A DNA stretch of 64,000 nt from Arthrobacter sp. Soil764 (GTDB lineage: Bacteria; Actinomycetota; Actinomycetes; Actinomycetales; Micrococcaceae): the NCBI RefSeq assembly GCF_001428075.1, contig NZ_LMSI01000005.1:1304-65303 (forward strand), read 5' to 3'. Shown here piece by piece: positions 1 to 8,257 of this stretch; the stretch's first letter is position 1; every line of letters starts with the position of its first letter. Made by a program: the position numbers and the translations under genes. The notes beneath the pieces were generated by a model, which saw nothing but the letters and a program-made list of their open reading frames with translations, had not been told where the DNA came from and searched no databases.

Positions 1-2
1 AC

Positions 3-242
3 AACCTGGGCCTGACGTGTGACCCGATCGGCGGGCTGGTCCAGGTCCCCTGCATCGAACGGAACGCGATCGCCGCCGCGAAAGCGATCAACGCCGCGAA
101 AATGGCGCTCTGGGGCGACGGCACCCACCGCGTCTCCCTGGACGAAGTCATCATCACCATGCGCGAAACCGGCAAGGACATGTCCTCCAAATACAAGGAA
201 ACCGCCATGGGCGGCCTCGCCGTCAACGTCGTCGAATGCTGA
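3..242 (+). CDS. sdaA: L-serine dehydratase (L-serine ammonia-lyase), C-terminal part only
   Basis: The window opens inside this gene; only the last 79 residues and the stop are visible. The fragment has the C-terminal signature of iron-sulfur L-serine dehydratases: [16 protein letters not shown] near its start, then an alanine-rich [11 protein letters not shown] helix, and an end in [17 protein letters not shown]. In this family the two conserved cysteines seen here (in TCDP and VPCIE), with the C-terminal Cys, contribute to the [4Fe-4S] site and the active-site tail. The enzyme converts L-serine to pyruvate and ammonia in the cytoplasm. The start, the beta domain and the promoter lie upstream of the window. 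Confidence 0.93.
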   Translation, partial: NLGLTCDPIGGLVQVPCIERNAIAAAKAINAAKMALWGDGTHRVSLDEVIITMRETGKDMSSKYKETAMGGLAVNVVEC

Positions 243-294
243 CCACCACCAACACGGCACGGTGGGCACGGCAGCTGACTGGTGTTCCCTGCGC

Positions 295-840
295 CTAGTT
301 GTGCGCTGCCGCCCACCAGTTCAGGCTGGCAGCGAACACCAGCCATGACATGTAGGGCAGCAGGAGCAGTCCGGCCGTCCGGCTGATGGGGCCGAAAAAC
401 AGGACCGTTACCGCGACGGCGGCAATCAGGGCAAGGATGACGACCAGCCCCAGCCACAATGCCGGTGTGCCGAGGGCGGGGTAGAGGGCAAAGAACGCCG
501 GGGTCCAGGCGAGATTGAGGACCAGCTGGACGGCGTAGGCGGCCAGCGCCGACCGTGTCCGGTTGGTCCGCTTACGCCATACCAGCCAGGCGGCCACGGC
601 CATTGCGGTATAGAGGATGGTCCAGACGGGGCCAAACACGCCGTTGGGAGGGGACCACGGTGCCTTGTCGGCGGTGGCGTACCAGCCCGTGACATTGGCC
701 GCGGAAGCCAGGCCCCCCAGTGCTGCCACCACCAGGGACGCCACCAGGAATCCGATGAGCGCGGCCACCTGAATCCCGGCGCTGTAGGGCTGCCTGCCGC
801 TTCCCATGCGAGCTGTGGTTTCTTTCCCATTCGGCCTCAT
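295..840 (-). CDS. tspO: TspO/MBR family tryptophan-rich sensory protein
   Basis: A 181-residue membrane protein with five hydrophobic segments, the usual length and topology of TspO/peripheral benzodiazepine receptor homologues. The family signature WSPPNGVFGPVWTILY sits after the first membrane segment, and the C-terminus carries the tryptophan-rich SLNWWAAAHN. TspO proteins bind porphyrins and sterol-like ligands and are linked to tetrapyrrole and stress responses; the ligand here is not known. It is transcribed away from the FemX-like gene at 962. The ATG at 840 gives a 25-residue polar N-terminus; a second ATG twelve codons in (MGSGRQ) is possible. Confidence 0.9.
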   Translation of the reverse strand: MRPNGKETTARMGSGRQPYSAGIQVAALIGFLVASLVVAALGGLASAANVTGWYATADKAPWSPPNGVFGPVWTILYTAMAVAAWLVWRKRTNRTRSALAAYAVQLVLNLAWTPAFFALYPALGTPALWLGLVVILALIAAVAVTVLFFGPISRTAGLLLLPYMSWLVFAASLNWWAAAHN

Positions 841-946
841 GCCTCAACCCTTGTTCAACGCCAACAGCGCCGTCAAGCGGGCACCCGGCACGGCGGAAGG
901 CGCGCTGTCCCGCCGTGCGGGGAAATGCCGGAAGCACATCAGGCTT

Positions 947-952
947 TAGACT
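947..952 (+). promoter_or_regulatory. Probable -10 element (TAGACT) with very short 5' UTR
   Basis: TAGACT lies nine bases before the ATG at 962. If it is a sigma-A -10 box, transcription would begin only two or three bases before the start codon. No clear Shine-Dalgarno or -35 is visible. The same arrangement (TAGACT, N10, ATG) precedes pcrA at 46225. Confidence 0.4.
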
Positions 953-961
953 TGAGGCTGC

Positions 962-2095
962 ATGTCCGCACGCATCCAGAAGTACAGAAACCGCGCACAG
1001 ACCCGATTGGACAAGGCCCCCTTGCGACAATTCACCGCACGTTTTGCCACCGCCGAGGAAATCGAAAACTGGGACAAGCACGTCACGGCCAACCCGAACG
1101 GCGGCAATATGCTGCAGTCCGCAGCCTACGCATCGGTCAAGAACGGAAGTGGCTGGAAAGTCCGGTTCCTGGTGCTGGAAGGCGACGGAAACGCCAGCTA
1201 CAACCTGGTGCTGGAGAGGAGCTTCCCCGTCCTGGGACGGTTGTGGTACCTGATCAAGGGCCCCGACCTGGCGGCTGCAGCGGACCTTGGAGCCGCCCTT
1301 GAAGCCTGCGCATCCTTTGTCCGCAGCAGGAAGCTGAACGTCTTCACCATCAAGGTGGAGCCGGACATCATCGATTCCGACGAGGCGCAGGAGGAACTGC
1401 GCGAAGCCGGCCTGGTCAAGGCGCCCAATATCCAGTCCAACGACTCCACCGCCCTGCTGGACATCTCCGGCTCTGAGGAGGAAGTCTTCAAAGCCATCTC
1501 CTCGCGCGCCCGCAATGCCGTCCGGCGCGCCGAGCGCGAGGGCTGCCAGGTGGTCCGGCAGGAACAAGGACCTGAATCCTACCGCGCCCTGTACGACCTG
1601 ATGGCCAACACCGTCAACGCCAAGGGATCCATGCCCCTGCGCAGCTACGACTACTACGCACGGTTCTGGGACGAGTTCTGCAACCGCGGCCAGGGAAACT
1701 TTTTCTTCACCTACGAGGACGGAAAACCCAGCGTTGGCGCATTCGTCATCAACTACGGTGCCAAGGCAACCTACAAGGACGGCGGTTCCACGCAGAACCG
1801 CAAGCAGTACGGGGACTCGCACCTGGTGCAGTGGGCCGCCATCCGGCGGATGCAGGAGCTCGGCTGCACGGAATACGACTTCTGCGGAACCCCGCCGGCT
1901 GCACGGATCAAGGACAAGACCCACAACCTCTACGGAATGGGCATGTTCAAGACCAGCTTCACCAAGACAGTCACCGACTTTGTCGGCTGCCACGACTTCG
2001 TCCTTTCCCCGCTGCGGCACCGGCTCTGGGTCAAGGGCGGCGAAAAGGTCTTCCGCCGCATCGAAACCGCAAGGACCGGCCAGCAGTTCTACTGA
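962..2095 (+). CDS. FemABX-family peptidoglycan-type aminoacyltransferase
   Basis: A 377-residue FemX/MurM-type protein. This family uses aminoacyl-tRNA to add amino acids to the lipid II interpeptide bridge at the inner face of the membrane. Its two GNAT-like halves are recognisable: an N-terminal half with FATAEEIENWDKHV, MLQSAAYASVK and LVLERSFPVLGRLWYLIKGPD, and a C-terminal half with AISSRARNAVRRAEREG, GAFVINYGAKATYKDGGS, LVQWAAIRRMQELGCTEYDFCG and GMGMFKTSF. No signal peptide is seen, as expected for a cytoplasmic enzyme. It is followed 131 bases later by a second family member, so the two probably build successive residues of the cross-bridge. The amino acid used cannot be read from sequence. 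Confidence 0.88.
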   Translation: MSARIQKYRNRAQTRLDKAPLRQFTARFATAEEIENWDKHVTANPNGGNMLQSAAYASVKNGSGWKVRFLVLEGDGNASYNLVLERSFPVLGRLWYLIKGPDLAAAADLGAALEACASFVRSRKLNVFTIKVEPDIIDSDEAQEELREAGLVKAPNIQSNDSTALLDISGSEEEVFKAISSRARNAVRRAEREGCQVVRQEQGPESYRALYDLMANTVNAKGSMPLRSYDYYARFWDEFCNRGQGNFFFTYEDGKPSVGAFVINYGAKATYKDGGSTQNRKQYGDSHLVQWAAIRRMQELGCTEYDFCGTPPAARIKDKTHNLYGMGMFKTSFTKTVTDFVGCHDFVLSPLRHRLWVKGGEKVFRRIETARTGQQFY

Positions 2096-2226
2096 CCTGA
2101 CGCCGCCACACCGAAAAACCAACGCGACCCAGCAGGCCCCGTACACATCCGTTGCGGCCCGCTCCGAACACCGCCCGTCCAGCGCGTGCCCACCAGGCCG
2201 CGAAGAGTCCAGAAGAAGGTCACCCC

Positions 2227-3543
2227 TTGAATCCAGTTACCGCCGCTACCGGGCTTGAGTACGCCAACCTCAGCGACGCCGAATTTGAGGCCTTCGCCCT
2301 GAAGCACCCGCAGAACAGCTTCCTGCAGTCCATCGATTTTGCCCGCTTCCAGCGGTCCCGCGGCCAGCAGGTGGAACTCTTCGGCGTCCGGCGCAACGGG
2401 GAACTGGTGGCAGCAGGAAAGCTGAACTACACCACCACCCGCCTCGGGTACACCGTCTGCGAATGCGCCAAGGGCCCCCTCATGGACTACACGGACAGTG
2501 AACAGGTACGTGCCGTCGTCGAACTTCTGCGCAAGCACGCGGCACGCCGCAAGGCCGCCGAACTCCGGATCTCGCCGAACGCCAGGTACATCGCCCGCGA
2601 TGCTGACGGCGCCGAGCACCCCGAGATCGAGGACAACCGGCCCCTGGTGGCCGACCTGGAACGGCTGGGGTTCCGGCACCAGGGCCTGGACATGAACTTC
2701 GTCAACGTCAACTGGATGTTCATCAAGAACCTGGTGGGCATCCAGGACGCCGAAGAACTGATCATGAGCACCAGCTACCGGACCCGCAAAGCCATCCGCA
2801 AGGCCGAAAAGAACGGCGTCTTCCTGGAGCAGGCCACCCTGGAAACCCTGGACGATTTCTACGGCGCCCTGAGCCGTGCCGGTGACGAAAAGGGATTCGT
2901 CTACCGCGAACGCGAATACTACGAACACCTGCTCCGCACCACCTCTGCGGAATTCACCAAGCTGATGATGGCCAAGATCGACATCCCGGCATACCGGAAA
3001 TCCATCACCGAGCGCCTGGCCACCGAATCCGCCACCGCAGCAGATCTCCGCCGTGAGGTGGAGGAGACCGGCAGCAAGAAGAAAGCCAACCGCCTCAAAG
3101 TGGTCCAGGACCTGGTGGACAGCTACGAGCGGAGCCTGAAGGACATCGAAAGGTTCCCCGATTCGGTAGGGACTGCCACCGTGGCAGCCATCCACTTCGT
3201 CTGCTACGGCGACGAGGTGGTGTGCGTCATCGGCGGCACCGTCCAGGACTACATCTACTTCAACGGCGCCACCTCCCTGTACTGGGGAATGATGCTGCAT
3301 GCACTCGAGAAGGGATACCCGAGGTACAACTTCTACGGCACCTTCGGCATCTCCGGCCAGGACGAGGAAGGCCACGGCGGCTACGAATTCAAGAAGGGAT
3401 TCGGCGGGGAAGTGGTCCAGCTGGTGGGCGACTTCGTCCTGCCGGTCCGGCCCGCCGTCTTCCACGCCAACCGGCTTGCCAGGTCCGCTGCGGCGGCCGC
3501 CCGCGCGCTGCTGGGCAAGCTGCCCCTGAAGCGTGCAGCCTGA
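2227..3543 (+). CDS. FemABX-family aminoacyltransferase with coiled-coil insert
   Basis: A 438-residue second FemABX protein. The start is TTG, preceded by AGAAGAAGG at good spacing; an upstream in-frame ATG at 2152 would add residues unlike the family. FemAB landmarks are the SFLQSIDFARFQRSRG and AKGPLMDYTD stretches and, in the second half, STSYRTRKAIRKAEKNG and NFYGTFGISG with GGYEFKKGFGGE near the C-terminus. Between the halves a charged helical segment (TERLATESATAAD to VDSYERSLKD) resembles the tRNA-binding coiled-coil arm of FemA. Likely role: a further amino-acid addition to the peptidoglycan bridge, with the enzyme encoded at 962. Confidence 0.88.
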   Translation: MNPVTAATGLEYANLSDAEFEAFALKHPQNSFLQSIDFARFQRSRGQQVELFGVRRNGELVAAGKLNYTTTRLGYTVCECAKGPLMDYTDSEQVRAVVELLRKHAARRKAAELRISPNARYIARDADGAEHPEIEDNRPLVADLERLGFRHQGLDMNFVNVNWMFIKNLVGIQDAEELIMSTSYRTRKAIRKAEKNGVFLEQATLETLDDFYGALSRAGDEKGFVYREREYYEHLLRTTSAEFTKLMMAKIDIPAYRKSITERLATESATAADLRREVEETGSKKKANRLKVVQDLVDSYERSLKDIERFPDSVGTATVAAIHFVCYGDEVVCVIGGTVQDYIYFNGATSLYWGMMLHALEKGYPRYNFYGTFGISGQDEEGHGGYEFKKGFGGEVVQLVGDFVLPVRPAVFHANRLARSAAAAARALLGKLPLKRAA

Positions 3544-3576
3544 CCGTCATAAACCGCGTACAGGGAGGAAACGGGC

Positions 3577-5064
3577 ATGACCGACCGGCCCGCACGGCCA
3601 GGGCACAGGCCGAAGACTGACGGCCTGCCCAAGACTGAACCGCTGACCCCTGCGCAGCTTCGGCAGGATGCTGCCGCCAAGAGGATGCTGCGCCGCCTGG
3701 TACAGGGGGAGAACCCGCCAACGGCACCGTTGAGCATCGTGGACCGGCTGGCCGGCAGCCCGTACGCCAACCCCACCATCCAGGTGGGTGGCGTGGATAC
3801 GTCCGCCCGGAAAACCCTGGACTTCGCCCTGCACCTGGCCGAGACCATGTTCCGGTACGGTGCCGGCGCCCTCGAAGTGGAGACCAGCATCATCGCCGTC
3901 ACCGCGGCCCTGGGGCTGAAGAACATCGAAGTGGACATCACCAACCAGTCCGTGGGCATCAATTACGCGCCCAAGGACCAGACCCCCATCGCCTTGCTGC
4001 GTGTGGTGCGGTCCTGGACCAACAACTATGCCGGCCTGGCAAAAGTGCACCAGCTGGTCACGGACATCGTGGCAGGCGGCGTGGGCCGTGACGAAGCGAT
4101 CCGCCGGTTGAACGAGGCCATCACCAGCCCCAAGCCGTACCCGCGTTGGATGGTCACGGTGGCCTTCGGCATCTTCGCCGCCGTGTTTGTCGGCGTGCTC
4201 GGTGGCGGTCCCGTTTCCTCGGCAGTTGCCTTCGCGGCCAATATCGGTATCAGCCTGCTGGCCCGGCAGCTGGGGCGCTGGCGGGTGCCGGACTTCTTCA
4301 TCACCGCCAGCTGCTCCTTCGTGGTCACCATGCTGGCGCTGCTGCTCTGGCAGTTCGGTCTCACCGCGTCGCCGTCCATCGTGGTGGTGGGCGGCATCCT
4401 GCTGCTCCTGCCCACCGGACGCCTGGTGTCCTCGGTGCAGGACGCCATCAACGGCTTCCCGGTGACGGCGGCCGGACGGTTCCTCTCCACCCTGCTGACG
4501 TTCGGCGCGATCGTTGCCGGGATCGCCGTGGCCTTCGTGGTGGGGGAGCTGACCGGGCTGCAGCGCATCGACGTCACGCAGACCTTCCCGCCCGCCTATG
4601 ATCTGTGGGTCCTCATCATCTTCGTGGCCGCTGCAGTGATGGCCATCGGCATCACCGAACAGACCACCTGGAAGCTCCTGCTGCCCACGGCAGGCGTCGG
4701 CGTGGCGGGCTACCTCGTGCTGCTCGGCTGCGGCCTGCTCGGCATCGGCGACCGTTTCGCCCCTGCCATCGCCGCCGTCGTCATTGGGCTGCTGGCAAGG
4801 GTGGTTGCCTTGCGGATGGGGGCGCCCCAGCTTGTGGTGGCAGTTCCCGCCGCCCTGATCCTGCTGCCGGGCCTCACTATATTCCGTTCCATGTATGTCT
4901 TGACCGTCGAGGAGTCCGAAATCCTGGCCGGCGCGGGAGGAATGCTCAGTGCCGGGGCGATCGTGCTGGGAACGGCCGGGGGAATCGTCCTGGGCGACGT
5001 GCTGGCCCGCCCGCTGACCCGCAGCCTTGCAAGCAACGAGCGGCGCCGGGCCCGCCGCCGCTAG
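3577..5064 (+). CDS. thrE: Threonine/serine exporter family protein (ThrE type)
   Basis: A 495-residue membrane protein of the ThrE family, exporters of threonine and serine. It is a full-length fusion of the two ThrE modules. Residues ~50-200 form the soluble ThrE domain (DFALHLAETMFRYGAGALEVE, then LRVVRSWTNN). About ten membrane helices follow, with the C-terminal ThrE_2 module in the last third (GAPQLVVAVPAALILLPGLT, then GAGGMLSAGAIVLGTAGGI). The ATG follows a strong AGGGAGG ribosome site. Two FemABX genes precede it on the same strand with a 33-base gap. Substrate assignment rests on family similarity. Confidence 0.88.
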   Translation: MTDRPARPGHRPKTDGLPKTEPLTPAQLRQDAAAKRMLRRLVQGENPPTAPLSIVDRLAGSPYANPTIQVGGVDTSARKTLDFALHLAETMFRYGAGALEVETSIIAVTAALGLKNIEVDITNQSVGINYAPKDQTPIALLRVVRSWTNNYAGLAKVHQLVTDIVAGGVGRDEAIRRLNEAITSPKPYPRWMVTVAFGIFAAVFVGVLGGGPVSSAVAFAANIGISLLARQLGRWRVPDFFITASCSFVVTMLALLLWQFGLTASPSIVVVGGILLLLPTGRLVSSVQDAINGFPVTAAGRFLSTLLTFGAIVAGIAVAFVVGELTGLQRIDVTQTFPPAYDLWVLIIFVAAAVMAIGITEQTTWKLLLPTAGVGVAGYLVLLGCGLLGIGDRFAPAIAAVVIGLLARVVALRMGAPQLVVAVPAALILLPGLTIFRSMYVLTVEESEILAGAGGMLSAGAIVLGTAGGIVLGDVLARPLTRSLASNERRRARRR

Positions 5065-5083
5065 CCTTCAGCAGCAGGTCCGC

Positions 5084-5923
5084 CTAGATCTGGCCGACGG
5101 GGAGCTTCTTCTCGGCCTGGAATACATCCTCCACCCGGCCCTGCGCCCAGTACCCGGAGAGTGACACCTGCCGGCGCTCCAGCCCGCGCTGCTTGAAGAA
5201 GACTTCGCGGAGGGACTTCATGTAGGCGCGTTCGCCGTGCGCAAACACATCCACAGTGCCGCCGGGCCACTCGGCGTCCGCCACTGCCTTGGCCAGCAGG
5301 TCGCTGGAACCTGCAGGAGTGCCGTTGCGGGCCAGCCAGGTGATGTCCAGCCCGGCGGGAGCGGAGATGGGCTGGATGTCGGCCTCGGAACCAACCTCAA
5401 GGAAGGCAAGGCCGGTGGCGTCGGCCGGCAGCGCCTCGATGCAGGCGGCGATGGCCGGCAGCGCCGCTTCATCTCCTGCGAACAGGTACCAGTCCGCGTC
5501 CGGGTTGGGGTTGTAGGCGCCGCCGGGGCCCGTGAACGTGAGGTTGTCGCCGGGCTGGGCCGCGGCTGCCCAGGGACCCGCCAGGCCCTCGTCGCCGTGG
5601 ACCACAAAGTCGATGGCCAGCTCCCGTGCCTCCGGGTCCACCCATCGCAGTGTGTAGGTGCGGGTGAACGGCCATTGTTCGCGCGGCATGGTTTCCCGGA
5701 CAGCCCACAGATCCAGCGGGGAGGGGTAATCCACGCCGGGCTGGGGGAAGACGATTTTCACGTACCGGTCCGCGAAGCCGTTGTTGGCGAAGTCGCTGAA
5801 GCCCTCTCCGCCGGCCACGATCCGGACCATGTGCGGCGACAGTTGCTCCTTGCGCAGCACGGTCAGGTTGACCTGGGGTCGGCTCTTCTTCGTGGCGCTG
5901 GTGGCGGCGGGGACGGTGCTCAT
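5084..5923 (-). CDS. Siderophore-interacting protein (FAD-dependent ferric-siderophore reductase)
   Basis: A 279-residue SIP/ViuB-type flavoprotein that releases iron in the cytoplasm by reducing ferric siderophores with NAD(P)H. The N-terminal beta-barrel carries the FAD motif RTYTLRWVDPEARELAIDF, followed by VHGDEGLAGPWA and the flavin-contacting AAQPGDNLTFTGPGG. The SIP NAD-binding domain includes WYLFAGDEAALPAI and, near the end, VFAHGERAYMKSLREVF with SGYWAQGR. The ATG is immediately preceded by an iron-box-like palindrome and a TAGGCT -10 six bases upstream, so it is probably leaderless and iron-repressed. Only 14 bases separate it from ung upstream. Confidence 0.92.
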   Translation of the reverse strand: MSTVPAATSATKKSRPQVNLTVLRKEQLSPHMVRIVAGGEGFSDFANNGFADRYVKIVFPQPGVDYPSPLDLWAVRETMPREQWPFTRTYTLRWVDPEARELAIDFVVHGDEGLAGPWAAAAQPGDNLTFTGPGGAYNPNPDADWYLFAGDEAALPAIAACIEALPADATGLAFLEVGSEADIQPISAPAGLDITWLARNGTPAGSSDLLAKAVADAEWPGGTVDVFAHGERAYMKSLREVFFKQRGLERRQVSLSGYWAQGRVEDVFQAEKKLPVGQI

Positions 5924-5936
5924 AAGGCAAGCCTAA
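5923..5936 (-). promoter_or_regulatory. DtxR/IdeR-type iron box overlapping a leaderless -10
   Basis: Read on the minus strand the sequence is TTAGGCTTGCCTTA, a near-palindrome matching half-sites of the DtxR/IdeR/DmdR iron box. The same bases contain TAGGCT, exactly six bases before the ATG of the siderophore-interacting gene, the geometry of a leaderless actinobacterial promoter. A bound repressor would cover the -10 and the transcription start. An IdeR-type regulator is encoded at 25883. Confidence 0.65.
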
Positions 5937-5937
5937 G

Positions 5938-6708
5938 CTAGGGCGACGGCGGGAGCTCCCAGGTTACGGCCGGCGCACCTTGTTCACGCAGCAGTTGGTT
6001 GACGCGGCTGAACGGCCGGGAGCCAAGGAAACCGCGGGAGGCGGACAGCGGGCTTGGGTGGGGGCTGCTGACGGCGGGGGCACCGGCCAGGAGCGGCCGG
6101 ACGCCCTCGGCCTCCTTGCCCCACAACACCGCCACCAGCGGTTTCCTGGACCCGTCCGCAGCCCGACGGTTGGCGAGGGCGGTGACTGCCGCCGTCGTAA
6201 TCTCCTCCCAGCCCTTGCCCCGGTGGGAAGCCGCCGAGCCTGCCCTGACAGTGAGCACGCGGTTCAGGAGAAGCACACCCTGCTCCGTCCACGCCGAGAG
6301 GTCGCCATGGGCACGCGGCGGAATGCCAAGGTCCGACTCAAGCTCCTTGTAAATGTTCACCAGGCTGCGGGGGAGGGGCCGGACGTGCGGCTCGACGGAA
6401 AATGACAGGCCGACGGCGTGTCCCGGCGTGGGGTACGGGTCCTGCCCAACGATGAGGACCTTCACGTCCTCGAAGGGCTGGCGGAAGGCGCGCAGGACGT
6501 TCGACGGCGGCGGCAGGAGTTGGTGCCCCGCCGCCTCTTCAGCGGCCAGGAAGGTCAGGACCGACCGGAGCTTGCCCTCCACGCCCTGCAGGGCCGCCGT
6601 CCAGTCCGGAGCCATGAGCTCCGCCAGGGGCAGGGCAGCCAGGTCTGCGAAGCGGGCTCCGTCCGCCGGGTCCTGCTCCAGCTCGAAGAGCGCGTCCGAT
6701 TCAAACAT
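5938..6708 (-). CDS. ung: Uracil-DNA glycosylase (family 1)
   Basis: A 256-residue family 1 UDG that removes uracil from DNA to start base-excision repair. The water-activating motif [15 protein letters not shown] is present with catalytic Asp at residue 90, [12 protein letters not shown] forms the uracil-recognition strand with its Asn, and the minor-groove loop is [11 protein letters not shown] with the conserved His at residue 217. Length and motif order are normal. It lies just upstream of the siderophore-interacting gene, but that gene has its own promoter in the gap, so the two are probably not functionally linked. Confidence 0.96.
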   Translation of the reverse strand: MFESDALFELEQDPADGARFADLAALPLAELMAPDWTAALQGVEGKLRSVLTFLAAEEAAGHQLLPPPSNVLRAFRQPFEDVKVLIVGQDPYPTPGHAVGLSFSVEPHVRPLPRSLVNIYKELESDLGIPPRAHGDLSAWTEQGVLLLNRVLTVRAGSAASHRGKGWEEITTAAVTALANRRAADGSRKPLVAVLWGKEAEGVRPLLAGAPAVSSPHPSPLSASRGFLGSRPFSRVNQLLREQGAPAVTWELPPSP

Positions 6709-6862
6709 CGTTCCATTCTTGCAGGCGCCCTCCTTGCGGGCGTTCGGCTAAAGACCTCCCGACGGCCCCAACCTCCAGCGGGGCGGCGGCGAATGACACT
6801 GGTGTTATTCGACCGGTAGCATGGGGGTAAGACATTTACCGTAACCAGCGAAGGAGTGTGCC

Positions 6863-7192
6863 GTGGCGGAACCGGCCCGGGAACACCTGCCGGAGCAGGA
6901 TCCGCGGAAGTCCCTCCTGGCGGATTTCACCCTCCGTGAGTCCTCCCTCTCCGAGCGGGAACAGCAGATGCTGGCCCTGGAACGGCAGTGGTGGAAGTAC
7001 GCCGGGGCCAAGGAACAGGCCATCCGCGACCTGTTCGACCTCTCCGCGACGCATTATTACCAGCTCCTCAACGCCCTGATCGACCGGGAGGATGCCCTGG
7101 CCCACGATCCCATGCTGGTGAAGAGATTGCGTAGACTACGTACGTCGCGCCACCGCGCGCGCACCGCCCGGCGCCTGGGATCAGACGCTTAA
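6863..7192 (+). CDS. DUF3263 family small helix-turn-helix-like protein
   Basis: A 109-residue basic protein of the actinobacterial DUF3263 family, whose core LSEREQQMLALERQWWKYAGAKEQAIRDLF reads like a sigma-region-4/HTH fold. The short second motif LSATHYYQLLNALIDREDALAHDP and an arginine-rich tail (RLRRLRTSRHRARTARR) are typical. The GTG start follows AAGGAG by six bases. The role is unknown; nucleic-acid binding is likely from composition. It is followed 50 bases later by a LytR_C protein, an adjacency I recall from related actinobacteria. Confidence 0.85.
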   Translation: MAEPAREHLPEQDPRKSLLADFTLRESSLSEREQQMLALERQWWKYAGAKEQAIRDLFDLSATHYYQLLNALIDREDALAHDPMLVKRLRRLRTSRHRARTARRLGSDA

Positions 7193-7242
7193 TACGCCCA
7201 GGCCGGGACAACCGCCGCAATCAACAAGGATGTCCTTCCACC

Positions 7243-7884
7243 ATGACCAGATACGCCCGCGATGAATTCGACAAGGTCCCGGAGGCCGCGTCGCGACAAG
7301 GTGTCCACCGGACGGCCTCGGCCCCGTCCCGGGTGCGGCTCTGGCCCATCCTGGCGGTGGGAATGGCGGCCCTGGCCATTGGGCTGGTGTCCTTCCTGAT
7401 CCTTCCCAAGCTCGGGCTGAACGCCACGGTGAGCCAGGCATCGGCAAACGTGGAGTCCGCCCCGCTGGCCGGCACCGGAACCACCCCCTCGGCCACCCAG
7501 GCATCCGCTCCTCCTGCTGTGCCGGCGCCGTCTGCTTCGTCCGCGCCAACCCAGAGCAATGACCCAGAGCCCCAGGCGAGACCTTCCGCAACCACCCCGC
7601 AGGCCGTCGTCGACAGGACCCAGGCCGTTGCCGTCTATAACGCCGCAGGCACTGCGGGCCTGGCCAGCCGGGTGGGCGGAACGGTCCAGGCTGACGGGTG
7701 GCGCCTGGGCCAGGTGGGCAACTGGTCCGGCGCCCCACAGAAATCCTCCGTGATCTTCTACTCCGGCCCCCAGCAGCTGGCCAGCGCGCAGGCGCTTGCC
7801 GAGCTGCTCAACATCCCCACAGTGGTAAGCAGCACCGAATTCCAGGTGCCGCTGGTGGTAGTGCTGGGCCCCGGATACCGGTAG
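7243..7884 (+). CDS. LytR C-terminal domain-containing membrane-anchored protein
   Basis: A 213-residue protein with a cytoplasmic basic N-terminus, one membrane helix (about residues 33-53, LWPILAVGMAALAIGLVSFL), a proline/serine/alanine-rich linker (about 70-115) and a C-terminal LytR_C domain from about residue 125 (VAVYNAAGTAGLASRVGGTVQADGW). It ends in VVVLGPGYR. LytR_C domains are extracytoplasmic and often accompany LCP-type cell-wall ligases, but here the catalytic LCP domain is absent. The likely role is cell-envelope related. It is probably in one unit with the DUF3263 gene. Confidence 0.82.
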   Translation: MTRYARDEFDKVPEAASRQGVHRTASAPSRVRLWPILAVGMAALAIGLVSFLILPKLGLNATVSQASANVESAPLAGTGTTPSATQASAPPAVPAPSASSAPTQSNDPEPQARPSATTPQAVVDRTQAVAVYNAAGTAGLASRVGGTVQADGWRLGQVGNWSGAPQKSSVIFYSGPQQLASAQALAELLNIPTVVSSTEFQVPLVVVLGPGYR

Positions 7885-7967
7885 CCGCACCCGCTCCAGT
7901 CACGCCTGCATAACGTTCCTGGTCCACGGCAGGCCGCTGTCAGCGCCGGGCTGCGGGGATTGGCTAG

Positions 7968-8050
7968 AGTGATTTCCAGGCCAGGGCCGGCCCGGCTCTA
8001 AGCCCCACGGTCCGGTCCCACCCGGCCCCCAACGGAAAGAGTTGTTCATC
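7968..8050 (+). promoter_or_regulatory. Cold-shock gene promoter and untranslated leader
   Basis: TAGAGT near 7966-7971 is a plausible -10 box, which would give a leader of about 75 bases before the ATG at 8051. Long leaders are common for cold-shock genes. GGAAAGAG just before the start is the ribosome site. No strong -35 is visible. Confidence 0.35.
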
Positions 8051-8257
8051 ATGGCACTGGGAACCGTCAAATGGTTCAACGCTGACAAGGGCTATGGCTT
8101 CATCACCGTTGACGGCTCCGGTGACGACGTCTTTGTCCACTGGTCCGCGATCCAGGGGGAGGGCTACCGCGCCCTCGATGAAGGACAACGGGTGCAGCTG
8201 GACCTTGGGGAGGGCGAAAAAGGCCCCCAGGCGGAAAACGTCCGGCCCGCCCAGTGA
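8051..8257 (+). CDS. Cold-shock domain protein (CspA family)
   Basis: A 68-residue single cold-shock domain. The RNA-binding motifs are [12 protein letters not shown] (RNP1-like) and DVFVHWSAI (RNP2-like), and [12 protein letters not shown] closes the barrel. These proteins are cytoplasmic RNA chaperones or transcription antiterminators. The ATG at 8051 follows GGAAAGAG; an in-frame ATG three codons upstream is less likely. The stop overlaps the start of the substrate-binding lipoprotein that follows, so the two are translationally coupled, an unusual partner for a csp gene. Confidence 0.92.
   Translation: MALGTVKWFNADKGYGFITVDGSGDDVFVHWSAIQGEGYRALDEGQRVQLDLGEGEKGPQAENVRPAQ

Noticed and set aside
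572..2146. Long minus-strand open frame opposite the first FemX gene
   Set aside because: It overlaps two well-supported genes, has no family features and shows the Val/Gly/Arg-rich make-up of an antisense frame in GC-rich DNA.
2089..3465. Minus-strand frame of 458 codons opposite the second FemX gene
   Set aside because: Antisense shadow of a conserved gene; no motifs.
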